Part shown: positions 18,759-27,265 of the stretch, in pieces | How the letters are laid out: each line of letters starts with the position of its first letter | Numbering within the stretch: the first letter of the stretch is position 1 | From: an uncultured bacterium | GTDB lineage: Bacteria; Verrucomicrobiota; Lentisphaeria; Victivallales; UBA1829 | Assembly: GCA_949297765.1 (NCBI GenBank) | Contig: CASFTV010000012.1 | Location: forward strand, 54,196-118,195 | Reading direction: 5' to 3' | Length of the DNA stretch: 64,000 nucleotides | Made by a program: the position numbers and the translations under genes | Notes under the pieces: model-generated | Seen by the model: only the letters and a program-made list of their open reading frames with translations | Database searches by the model: none | Told to the model about the DNA's origin: nothing

Positions 18759-19096
18759 ACTGCCTCCTGATCTGTTGATTTTGTCAAATCCGCAATATCA
18801 GTTTGTAATATACATCCGTTTGACGGAATTTCACATCGCTTTTGCGATTTTTCCCGAAAAAACCCGAAGGGAGTCCCTCTCCCGGAAACGAAGGATTTCC
18901 CGATGGTTCTCCCGCCGGAAAAACGCGCCTCTCTCCATTCAAAGAATTATCCTCATCTACTCAATAAGGAACTCCGATTTTCCAATTCAAAACAAGAGAT
19001 ATAAAAAAGAAAAAAGTAAAAATAACACTTGAAAATTAGTTATCTCTAATTATATTACACTCATTCGAAACATCACAACATGAAAAGGTGAGAGGA
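18759..19096. other. 338-base intergenic region between divergent valS and FMN-binding gene
   Basis: AT-rich compared with its surroundings. It carries the valS ribosome site at its left end, and the regulated promoter with an internal inverted repeat at 19029-19056 near its right end. The middle (about 18830-19010) holds nothing recognised. Confidence 0.6.
19029..19056 (+). promoter_or_regulatory. Promoter with inverted-repeat operator for the FMN/CobN-like operon
   Basis: TTGAAA (19029-19034) and TATATT (19051-19056) are 16 bases apart. The inverted repeat AATTAG-N6-CTAATT (19034-19051) fills the spacer between them, a placement typical of repression. The same repeat, with the same six-base spacer length, occurs upstream of pflB at 53368-53385. 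Confidence 0.65.
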
Positions 19097-20374
19097 ATGA
19101 AAAAACTGTTGATTGCCTGCGGGGTTCTGCTGGGAAGCATGATGGCCGCGGCGGAAATCGGGAATCTTCCGGAAGAGGTCCGGCACTTTTCGGATGATAT
19201 GCGGAACCTTCTGCCCGGAGCTGCGGAGGTCACGCCCTCCGGAGAGGGTATTTACACGGTCCGGGACGCGAAACGGAACACGATCGGAACCCTCTATCTG
19301 GAGCGGATCTCCGATGACGACCGTCCGATGGGATACGCCGGAACCATCGAAATCGCCGTTCTGTTCGGGAAGGACAGCACGGTTGCCGGGGTCCTGATCG
19401 GAAAGAATCAGGAGACCCCTTCGTTCCTGAACCGCCTCCGCGCGGCGAAGTTTCCGGAGCGATGGAACGGACTCCGGATGGAGGAAATCCCCGGCCGGGA
19501 GATTGATGCCGTCACGGGGGCAACCTACAGCAGCACAGCGATCCGGACCGGCGTCCGGAAACTGGCGGAACACTATCTCGCAGAGGGGAAGAAATCCTCC
19601 GGAGAACGCAAATGCCTGACAAAAGCGGAGCGCGTCGCTCTGGAGCGCGAACGGACCCGGCTGGAACGCAAGGTCAAAATGCACCGGAAGATTCTGGATG
19701 CCAGCGAACGTCTTCTGGAACAGCTCCGGACCCGGAAGGACGATGAACTCAAACTCGGCTTCCTCGCTGCCGCCGAAGGAAAGAAAGCCGCACAGGAGTT
19801 CGCTCAAAACCACAACATGATCTATTTCAACCATCCCCGCCGGAAAGGGAGCGGGAAAAGTGAACTGGAACGCCTCGGCGAACAGTTCCGCCGCACAAAA
19901 TCCGAAACCGACCGGAAAAATCTTCAGAAAGCCGTCCTTGCGGAGTACGAACGGAAACTCAAAACCATTCCGCCGCACAATCAGGAACATGAAAAGGCTC
20001 TGAAAGGATCTCTGGAACGGATTGCCGTCCTGAAAAGGAAACTGGCGGAAGCGAATGAAAACGACACCGTGCAGGCGTCGGCCCCGAACCTTGCCCTTCC
20101 CGCTTTGCGTTTCCGTTCTTCCGAGGCTAATGCGCAGGAGGAAAAGATCCGGAGAATGGCGGAGGAATACCGTTCGAAACGGAATCCGGCTCTTCTTGCG
20201 GCGCTCCGGAAGGAGGTTGTCCGCCAGCTGGCAGCCGGAATCGCCGCGATGTCCGCGGAAATCGCGGTGACGGAGCAGAAAACAAAGCATCTGCAGCAGC
20301 AGCTTGACCGCCTTCTGGAGGACCCGGAAGAAGCGGTCCGTCAGCGTCTCTCAGAGCTGACGGGCAACGAATAA
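19097..20374 (+). CDS. Exported FMN-binding domain protein with long coiled-coil tail
   Basis: A 425-residue protein. A signal peptide (MKKLLIACGVLLGSMMAAA) is followed by an FMN-binding domain at about residues 40-165. It ends in DAVTGATYSS, where T143 sits in the position that is covalently flavinylated by ApbE in NqrC/RnfG-type proteins. From about 170 to the end the chain is a charged coiled coil, an unusual extension. The start is ATG at 19097 with an AAGGTGA-like ribosome site; a GTG nine bases earlier is less likely. The next gene, 23 bases downstream, is a membrane-anchored CobN-like protein, so this protein probably supplies electrons outside the cytoplasm. Flavinylation is inferred from the motif. 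Confidence 0.8.
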   Translation: MKKLLIACGVLLGSMMAAAEIGNLPEEVRHFSDDMRNLLPGAAEVTPSGEGIYTVRDAKRNTIGTLYLERISDDDRPMGYAGTIEIAVLFGKDSTVAGVLIGKNQETPSFLNRLRAAKFPERWNGLRMEEIPGREIDAVTGATYSSTAIRTGVRKLAEHYLAEGKKSSGERKCLTKAERVALERERTRLERKVKMHRKILDASERLLEQLRTRKDDELKLGFLAAAEGKKAAQEFAQNHNMIYFNHPRRKGSGKSELERLGEQFRRTKSETDRKNLQKAVLAEYERKLKTIPPHNQEHEKALKGSLERIAVLKRKLAEANENDTVQASAPNLALPALRFRSSEANAQEEKIRRMAEEYRSKRNPALLAALRKEVVRQLAAGIAAMSAEIAVTEQKTKHLQQQLDRLLEDPEEAVRQRLSELTGNE

Positions 20375-20397
20375 ACCATCCGGGGAGAAGCAGCATC

Positions 20398-23300
20398 ATG
20401 AAAAAGACGGTTCGGAACATTCTGTTTCCCGCGCTGGGAATTCTGGCAGTGACCGCATTTGCCCTGTTCTGGCATTTTTACGCCTCGCCGACGCGCGTGG
20501 CGTTCGTCAACTATCCGGAATACATTCTGGCGCCCCTTCTGGATCAGGAGATCAATCCCTCCGTGGAGGCGGTCCCGCTCCAATGGAATGAAAAAAGCGG
20601 CAGAGAGCTCAAGGGCTTCGACTGCGTGATTTTCTTCGGCATGGGATTGAAATTCACGGAAGAACAGCAGGAGATTCTTTCCCGACTGAACATTCCGGTC
20701 TACACCACCGCCGCCACGCGGCGGGAGACCGCGCTCGACACACTGACCCCCGAACAGAAAAAAACCCTCCGCGCCTATCTTTCCGGCGGACGGGAGAACT
20801 TCCGGCGGATGCTGGATTTCATCCGCTACGAAATCGACGGGAAGCGGTTTGTCAATGCCCCGAAACCCGCTCCTCCGAAAGCGCCGGAACACCGTCCTTT
20901 CTTCCATATCCGGGAGGACGATGCGTTCAAGAGTTTCGACGAGTATCTTTCCTGGTACCGGAAAACCGGACGTTACAAGGAAAACGCCGCGCTGGTCTGT
21001 CTTCTTTCCGGGAACGGCGGGGGCGCGCTGGAGGATCTGATCGGCGCGCTGGAGAAAAAGGGACTCAACGTAGTTGCGTCCAACGGCATCTGGAATCTGC
21101 CGGATCTGGAGAAGATCAAGCCGGATCTGATTGTTTATCAGCCGCATGGGCGGCTCGGGGAAAAGGCGGTCGAAACGCTGAAGAAACTCAATATTCCTCT
21201 TCTCTGTCCGATCAAGGTCGGCCAGGAATACGAAACATACCTGCGCGACCAGCGCGGCATGACCGGCGGAATGCTCAGCCAGAGCATCACCATGCCGGAA
21301 CTCGACGGAGGCACCGTGCCGTTTGTCCTTTCGGCGCTGTACCGCAACAAACGCGGACTTCTGGAATTCCGCACGATTCCGGACCGTCTGGAACGCTTCG
21401 CGGAACTGGTGAAAAAGATGACTGATCTGAAACGGAAAAAGAATGCGGAGAAGAAAATCGCCATCCTTTACTACGGTTCCATCGGCAAGGAAGCCGCCAC
21501 CGCCGGACTCGGCATCTCCGAATCCGTCCTCAATGTTCTGAAGCACCTCCGTTCCGCCGGCTTCACCACCGGACCGCTGCCCGAGACCGCGGAGGAGCTG
21601 AACAGGGAAATCGAAGCAGGAAAACGGGCATTCGGGACCAATGCCGGAAGAGCGGAGGCGGAAACGAGCATTCCGCGCATTCACACGGTCACAATCCGGC
21701 CGGACGAGTACCGCACATGGGTGAAGCGGAGCATGCCGGACGATCTTTACAAAACCGTCACGGAACGATATGGCGAATTTCCGGGGAAATCCTACCGCAC
21801 GCCGGAAGGCAATCTGGCGCTGGGCTGCATCCGCTTCGGAAACATCATCCTGATGCCGCAGTCGCTTCCCGGCGAAGGAGACGACGAAAGCAAACTGATC
21901 CATGGTGTGAAGACGGCTCCTCCGCACACCTACATCGCCACCTATCTCTACATCCGTCACGGTTTCCGGGCGGATGCGATGATGCACTTCGGCACCCACG
22001 GCAGTCTGGAGTTCACCCCCTGGAAACAGGTTGCGCTCTCCAGTTACGACTGGCCCGATGTTCTGATCGGCGAAACACCCCATTTTTATCTCTACATCAT
22101 CAACAACGTCGGCGAGGCGCAGATCGCCAAGCGGCGCAGTTACGCGGTCATGCTCAGCCATCTGACACCGCCCTTCATGGTTGCGGAAGGCTACGGCGCC
22201 GTCACGCAGCTTCAGGAGAAAATGGAACTCTATGAAAGTGCGGACAATCCGATGCTCAAGGCGGAGTACGCGAAATCCATTGTCAAAATCGCCACCGCCG
22301 AGCATTACGACCGGGATCTCAAACTTTCCTCCGACTTCCGTGCGGGAAATCTGAATGAGGAAGATCTGACCCGTCTTCACAATTTCCTTCACGAGATCCG
22401 GGATTCGAAAGTCAACCGCGGTCTGTATGTGATCGGCCGTCCCTACACCGAAGCGGAAGCCGATGAGACCGCCGTCCTCATGACCGTCGACGCCATTGCC
22501 GACAAACTCTTCCAGGCCGATCTCAAAACAGGCAAAGTCCGGGAGGAACAGCGCAAGGATCTGCGTTTTTACTCGAAACACTATCTTTCCCCAGCCCGCA
22601 TCCGGGCGCAGGAGGCACTTCTCCATCCGGAGAAATTCAAAACGGAAGCACAGGCTCCCTCCCCCCGCGGCGGACACGACAGAAATGCCGGAGATGCGGA
22701 AATCCGGAAAATGATGCAGTCCGGCCGCCTTCCCGACGGACGTGAAATACCGCCCGCCATGGCCGCCGCTCTCCGCTCCATGCAGGGAAAGGGCCCCATG
22801 CCGGGCAGTCCCGCCGGACAGAAAAACAGAAGAATGCGCCGTCCTTCGCCGAAACCGGCACCCCGTCCGGAAGAGGTGGTCTTCCGGGCGAAGCAGGATC
22901 TTCTGAATTCGACGGCGGCGGAACTCCGCTCGATGGTCAATGCGTTCAGCGGAGGATATCTGGCCGCCTCTCCCGGCGGAGACCCGGTGCTGAATCCGGA
23001 CACGGTCCCGACGGGGAAAAATCTCTACGGCATTGATCCGGAGCGTACGCCGACCCGGGAAAGTTACGCGGTCGGGAAACAGCTTGCGGAGGAGCTGATT
23101 GCAGCCCGGGTCAAAGCGACCGGTTCATATCCGAAAAAGGTTGGATTCTCGCTCTGGGGAGGAGAATTCATCCGGACACAGGGAACGAACATCGCGGAGA
23201 TCTTTCATCTTCTGGGCGTGGAACCGGTCTGGGATTCCCGCGGACGGGTGCAGGATGTGAGACTTCTTCCGCTGGCGGAGCTGAAGCGTCCGCGCATCGA

Positions 23301-24519
23301 CGTGGTCATCCAGACCTCGGGACAGTTCCGGGGCGCGGCGACCAGCCGGATGCGCCTGATCGACAAGGCGGTCCGACTCGCGGCGGAAGACACCGACACC
23401 GAATACGACAACTATGTCCGCGAGGGATCGCTGGAGATCGTCCGGGCGCTGATTGCCGGCGGCATGTCGCCCGATCAGGCGAAATCGCTGAGTTCCGCCC
23501 GTCTGTTCGGCGGCGTCAACGGCAATTTCGGCACCGGCATCACCGGCATGGCGCAGAACAGCGGAAAATGGGAGGATACGAAAGGCATCGCCGAAGTTTA
23601 TCTGAACAACATGGGTGCGCTCTATACGGAAGAGCACTGGGGCGAACACGTTCCGGGAGTCTTCCGGGCGGCGCTTGCGAACACCGACGCGGTGGTGCAG
23701 TCCCGCTCGTCCAACAGCTGGGGACCGCTCTCGCTCGACCATGTCTACGAGTTCACCGGCGGACTCAGCCTCGTTGCCCGGCATGTGACAGGGAAAGATC
23801 CCGGCGCCTACTTCAACGATCTCCGCACCCCGGGCCGCGCCCGGGTCCAGGAGGCCGGCGAAGCCGCCATGGTCGAAGCCCGCAGCACGGTTCTGAATCC
23901 GAAATACATCTCGGAAATGATGAAGGAAGGCGCCGCGGCCACCGGCTCCTTCGCGGAGGTTTTCCGCAACACCTTCGGATGGGAGGTCATGAAGCCCGAC
24001 ATGCTTGAAGATCATCTCTGGCAGGAATACAAGGAGATCTATGTCGACGACAAACTCCAGCTCAAACTCCGGGAATACTTCGAGAAGCACAATCCCGCCG
24101 CCCTCCAGGAGATGACCGGCGTCATGCTGGAAGCCGTCCGGAAGAAATTCTGGAACGCCGATGAAGCCGCCGTCCGGAAAATCGCCGAAACCCACGCGGA
24201 ACTGATGAAGAAATTCGATCTTCCGCCCGTCCGGAACGAAAAGCTGCGCGACATGATCCGCGAACAGCTCCGCGATCCCGAATTGCGCAAATCCTACGAA
24301 CAGCAGATCGCCAAAGCGCTCGACCTTCAGCGCCGAGCTGCGGAAGGTCGCAAAAAAGCCGAAGAGGTCACCGGACAGAAACTGAAGGAGGAACGCATGG
24401 AACCGCCCGCTCCGCGGACCACGAACAGGCGGACCGCGTATCTTCTGATCGGCGGCATCATTCTTCTGGCGCTTCTCGCGGTTCTTTTCGGAGGCCGGAA
24501 GAAGGAGAAGTCATCCTGA
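20398..24519 (+). CDS. Membrane-anchored CobN/magnesium-chelatase-H family protein (HmuS-like)
   Basis: A 1373-residue member of the CobN/BchH large chelatase subunit family. Family landmarks include MHFGTHGSLEFTPWK, EAQIAKRR, RSSNSWGPLSLDHVYEF and the MKEGAAA region. Unlike cytoplasmic CobN it has an N-terminal helix (about 7-24, after MKKTVRN) and a C-terminal helix (about 1343-1362) before RKKEKSS. Charge distribution places the bulk outside the cytoplasm. A Pro/Arg-rich linker lies near residues 755-825. No cobalamin or chlorophyll genes and no ChlI/ChlD ATPase accompany it. The topology and the FMN-binding partner resemble Bacteroides HmuS, a CobN relative tied to anaerobic haem de-metallation. 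That role is inference; an insertion-type chelatase is the alternative. Confidence 0.8.
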   Translation: MKKTVRNILFPALGILAVTAFALFWHFYASPTRVAFVNYPEYILAPLLDQEINPSVEAVPLQWNEKSGRELKGFDCVIFFGMGLKFTEEQQEILSRLNIPVYTTAATRRETALDTLTPEQKKTLRAYLSGGRENFRRMLDFIRYEIDGKRFVNAPKPAPPKAPEHRPFFHIREDDAFKSFDEYLSWYRKTGRYKENAALVCLLSGNGGGALEDLIGALEKKGLNVVASNGIWNLPDLEKIKPDLIVYQPHGRLGEKAVETLKKLNIPLLCPIKVGQEYETYLRDQRGMTGGMLSQSITMPELDGGTVPFVLSALYRNKRGLLEFRTIPDRLERFAELVKKMTDLKRKKNAEKKIAILYYGSIGKEAATAGLGISESVLNVLKHLRSAGFTTGPLPETAEELNREIEAGKRAFGTNAGRAEAETSIPRIHTVTIRPDEYRTWVKRSMPDDLYKTVTERYGEFPGKSYRTPEGNLALGCIRFGNIILMPQSLPGEGDDESKLIHGVKTAPPHTYIATYLYIRHGFRADAMMHFGTHGSLEFTPWKQVALSSYDWPDVLIGETPHFYLYIINNVGEAQIAKRRSYAVMLSHLTPPFMVAEGYGAVTQLQEKMELYESADNPMLKAEYAKSIVKIATAEHYDRDLKLSSDFRAGNLNEEDLTRLHNFLHEIRDSKVNRGLYVIGRPYTEAEADETAVLMTVDAIADKLFQADLKTGKVREEQRKDLRFYSKHYLSPARIRAQEALLHPEKFKTEAQAPSPRGGHDRNAGDAEIRKMMQSGRLPDGREIPPAMAAALRSMQGKGPMPGSPAGQKNRRMRRPSPKPAPRPEEVVFRAKQDLLNSTAAELRSMVNAFSGGYLAASPGGDPVLNPDTVPTGKNLYGIDPERTPTRESYAVGKQLAEELIAARVKATGSYPKKVGFSLWGGEFIRTQGTNIAEIFHLLGVEPVWDSRGRVQDVRLLPLAELKRPRIDVVIQTSGQFRGAATSRMRLIDKAVRLAAEDTDTEYDNYVREGSLEIVRALIAGGMSPDQAKSLSSARLFGGVNGNFGTGITGMAQNSGKWEDTKGIAEVYLNNMGALYTEEHWGEHVPGVFRAALANTDAVVQSRSSNSWGPLSLDHVYEFTGGLSLVARHVTGKDPGAYFNDLRTPGRARVQEAGEAAMVEARSTVLNPKYISEMMKEGAAATGSFAEVFRNTFGWEVMKPDMLEDHLWQEYKEIYVDDKLQLKLREYFEKHNPAALQEMTGVMLEAVRKKFWNADEAAVRKIAETHAELMKKFDLPPVRNEKLRDMIREQLRDPELRKSYEQQIAKALDLQRRAAEGRKKAEEVTGQKLKEERMEPPAPRTTNRRTAYLLIGGIILLALLAVLFGGRKKEKSS

Positions 24520-24539
24520 CGGGAGGAGACGCAGGACCG

Positions 24540-25745
24540 TCACTCTGAGCGGGCGGCGGTCCGTCCGGCGGCCCAGCGGCGGTTGCGGAGCAGACCGGCG
24601 ATCATCAGAACCGGAAACAGCACCGCCGCGGCAAGCCCCGTCTTGAGATTGTCCCGGAAGAATCCGGAGACCGTTCCGACAACGGCGGGGCCGGCGGCAC
24701 AGCCGAGATCCCCCGCCAGCGCCAGAAACGCAAACATCGCCGTTCCCCCGAGCGGACACTCCTTCGCCGCAATGCTGAACGTCCCCGGCCAGAGAATCCC
24801 GACGGAGAATCCGCACACCCCGCACCCGATCAGCGCCGGCAGCGGCCACGGAGAACACGCCGCCAGCAGATAACAGACAATGCACAGCACACTGCTGCCG
24901 AGCATGAATCCCTGCAGATTCAAACGGCTGCTGAACGACGCATACATCACCCGGGAAAGCCCCATCATGACCGCAAAGAAGCAGGGTCCGGCCAGATCCC
25001 CCAGCGTTTTGGAAATCCCCAGTCCGGATTCCGCAAACGCGCTTGCCCACTGGCTCATTCCCTGTTCCGACGCGCCGGAACAGACCATCAGCAGCACCAG
25101 CAGCCAGAACAGCGGCGACCGGCAGAGCGCCCGGATGCTCATTCCCTGCGTCTCCCCGACCAGCGTCGCCAGCGGCACAGCGGCGAAATAGAACAGATTC
25201 CCCAGCGGGATCAGCGCCCACAGGCACGCCAGAATCTTCCAGTTTCCGATCCCGGCCGTCGCGAAAAACAGCGTGGACACCAGAATCACAAACACATGTC
25301 CCCAGCAGTAGAAGGAATGCAGCAGACTCATTGCCGCGGCCTTGCGCTCCGTCGGACACGCCTCCACGATCGGACTGACCAGCACTTCGATGATCCCCCC
25401 GCCGACCGCATACAGGGCAATCGCGATCAGCAGTCCGACATACGGATCGGCAAAACACTCCGGCAGCAGCGCAAGACCGACCAGTCCCGCCGCGGCGAAT
25501 CCGTGCGCTCCGACAATCGCAGTCCGATAGCCGATCCGGTCCACGAATCTGGCGGAAAGCAGATCAACCACAAGCTGAATGGCAAAATTGACCGACACCA
25601 GCACGGTGATCCTGTCCAGCGAAATCCCGTAGCTCCTCTGAAACGTCAGAAACAGCAGCGGCGCAAAATTGTTGATCACCGCCTGCGTGATATACCCGAT
25701 GTAGCTGGCCATCAGGGTATGGCTGTAATTGTTCCGGATACTCAT
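24540..25745 (-). CDS. MFS transporter, probably for a sugar
   Basis: A 401-residue major facilitator with about 12 helices, starting MSIRNNYSHTLMASYIGYI. GGAGA five bases upstream supports ATG at 25745 over a more distal start. The loop between helices 2 and 3 reads SARFVDRIGYRTAIV, a good match to the MFS signature (D-R-x-G-x-R). The overall plan resembles fucose/glucose permease-type transporters. Its promoter carries the same 19-bp motif as the GntR-type regulator next door and the glycosidase beyond it, so it likely imports a product of that enzyme. The substrate is unknown. Confidence 0.8.
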   Translation of the reverse strand: MSIRNNYSHTLMASYIGYITQAVINNFAPLLFLTFQRSYGISLDRITVLVSVNFAIQLVVDLLSARFVDRIGYRTAIVGAHGFAAAGLVGLALLPECFADPYVGLLIAIALYAVGGGIIEVLVSPIVEACPTERKAAAMSLLHSFYCWGHVFVILVSTLFFATAGIGNWKILACLWALIPLGNLFYFAAVPLATLVGETQGMSIRALCRSPLFWLLVLLMVCSGASEQGMSQWASAFAESGLGISKTLGDLAGPCFFAVMMGLSRVMYASFSSRLNLQGFMLGSSVLCIVCYLLAACSPWPLPALIGCGVCGFSVGILWPGTFSIAAKECPLGGTAMFAFLALAGDLGCAAGPAVVGTVSGFFRDNLKTGLAAAVLFPVLMIAGLLRNRRWAAGRTAARSE

Positions 25746-25823
25746 TTCATCATCTCCCGATCCGGTTTTGAACACTCTCCGGGCAAACGGAACACCCCTT
25801 TCCCCGCGGAACCGGAAGGAGAT

Positions 25824-25853
25824 AGTATACTGCGTGTTTCCGGAAAATCAAGA
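25824..25853 (-). promoter_or_regulatory. MFS promoter with GntR-regulon motif
   Basis: On the minus strand TTGATT (25846-25851) and TATACT (25824-25829) are 16 bases apart. The -35 lies inside TCTTGATTTTCCGGAAACA (25835-25853), which differs at only two positions from the motif in the regulator's own promoter. Confidence 0.65.
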
Positions 25854-25912
25854 CGCTCCCGCGCCGTCTCCCCCCCCCGAAACGCGGAAACAGCGGACGG
25901 ACGTTCCCTACG

Positions 25913-26998
25913 TCAGAGGGAAGCTCCGCCCTCCAGGATCCGCGGAGAAAAAACGATCTCCTGCGGAAAATAGCGATCCTGAAACAGGCTCTGCACCGCG
26001 AAGATTCCCGCCGCCTGATAGTCGAATCCCACCCCGGGAACGGGAGGCGTGAACTTGTTGTTGAAATCATAGGGGAACAGCGTGACAATCCGGACATTTT
26101 CCGGAATCCCGAAATTTTCGTTCAGGGAGCGGGCGAAATTCAGGACGGGCGAATCGTGCAGTCCGAAGACCAGTCCGTCGAACCGAGACTCCTGATAGAA
26201 CCGCCGCAGAGGTTCGACAAACGTCATCGGCGGTTCGCTGATGCCTCCGATATCGCACATCAGGGGAGGATTTTTTCCCTGGAGATCCTCCAGCGCACGC
26301 AGATATCCGCTTTTTGCCGGATTGAATTCATTGTGAAGGAAGCTGGTCGCCAGCGCGATCCGGGAAGCCCCCTGCTCCGCGAGATGGAGAACCGCCTCCC
26401 GCGCCCCGCTTTCCGCATCCGCCCGGCAGCGGATCCACTGATCGACCGCCGATTTCAGCGCAGTGTTCCGGTACGACAGATTATGAATGTGCGCGATCCG
26501 GAACTTCTTGCGCAGGAGCAGCGGAAAGATCGGCGCATACCAGTTGCTGTAAAACACGATCCGGCTGCCGTCCGGGAGACGGTCGAGGGTGGATTCGTCA
26601 AAGTCGCCGATATCGTTGCTCGTGGTCAGGGGCAGCGTGATGACATGGGCTTTCCGCAGGCACGCTTCCTGAAGGCATCCGCTGAGGATCTCGCGGATGA
26701 TCGTCCGCGTCTGGAAATCGGACTTCAGGAAATAGTCGGAACAGGGGAGGAGAAGAAAGACATTCCGGTTTTCCCGTTCGGGCCGCTGCGAAATGAAGGT
26801 ACCTTTCCCCGGGATGCGTTCCAGGAGGCCGTCCTTCTCCAGGAGTTCAAATGCGGCGCGCAGGGTTTTCCGAGTGACTCCGAGCTTGTCCGCCAGTTCG
26901 GATTCCACCGGCAGGCGGTTGCAGTTCGCATATTCTCCGGAAAGGATTTCCCTTTTCAGGTGCTTCACGATTTCCAGGCGTTTGACAGGCATTCTCAT
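25913..26998 (-). CDS. GntR-type transcriptional regulator with LacI-like ligand domain
   Basis: A 361-residue regulator. Residues 1-75 form a GntR winged helix (LPVESELADKLGVTRKTLRAAFELLEKDGLLERIPGKGTF, split here as recognition helix then wing). The rest resembles a LacI-type periplasmic-binding-protein sugar sensor, the AraR-like combination. AAGGA eight bases before ATG at 26998 supports this start. It is transcribed away from the GH5-like gene, and the shared 19-bp motif in three promoters marks its likely targets, including itself. The effector is probably a sugar. Confidence 0.88.
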   Translation of the reverse strand: MRMPVKRLEIVKHLKREILSGEYANCNRLPVESELADKLGVTRKTLRAAFELLEKDGLLERIPGKGTFISQRPERENRNVFLLLPCSDYFLKSDFQTRTIIREILSGCLQEACLRKAHVITLPLTTSNDIGDFDESTLDRLPDGSRIVFYSNWYAPIFPLLLRKKFRIAHIHNLSYRNTALKSAVDQWIRCRADAESGAREAVLHLAEQGASRIALATSFLHNEFNPAKSGYLRALEDLQGKNPPLMCDIGGISEPPMTFVEPLRRFYQESRFDGLVFGLHDSPVLNFARSLNENFGIPENVRIVTLFPYDFNNKFTPPVPGVGFDYQAAGIFAVQSLFQDRYFPQEIVFSPRILEGGASL

Positions 26999-27013
26999 CG
27001 GTTGTACTTCCTT

Positions 27014-27054
27014 TGTTTCCTTATACTATACACGCTGTTTCCTTAAAATCAAGA
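27014..27054 (-). promoter_or_regulatory. Regulator promoter and operator pair
   Basis: On the minus strand the 19-bp motif TCTTGATTTTAAGGAAACA (27036-27054) contains the -35 TTGATT (27047-27052). The -10 TATAGT is at 27025-27030, 16 bases away. A second TAAGGAAACA copy lies at 27014-27023, 22 bases from the matching part of the first. Confidence 0.65.
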
Positions 27055-27165
27055 TCTCTTCCATATTTTCCTGATTCTGTTTTTTAAGGAATCCGGAAAG
27101 TATCCCGAAAAAACAGAGTCAAAAAATTCAGATTTTAAAGGAAAGGATCTATTTTTTATTAAAAA

Positions 27166-27210
27166 TTTAAGGAAACACCTCTTGATTTTAAGGATACAAT
27201 AGTGTATAAT
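27166..27210 (+). promoter_or_regulatory. GH5-like gene promoter and operator pair
   Basis: TTGATT (27182-27187) and a perfect TATAAT (27205-27210) are 17 bases apart. The motif TCTTGATTTTAAGGATACA occupies 27180-27198, and another copy, TAAGGAAACA, lies at 27168-27177, 21 bases upstream of TAAGGATACA. Confidence 0.7.
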
Positions 27211-27265
27211 TAATCTGCAGCAACGGTAAAAAGCAACGATTCCGCTCAAAAACGAGGAGAATGGA

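Noticed and set aside
15933..18770. A 945-codon open frame on the plus strand opposite valS
   Set aside because: It is antisense to a clear ValRS, has no domain or ribosome site, and arises from codon bias at high GC.
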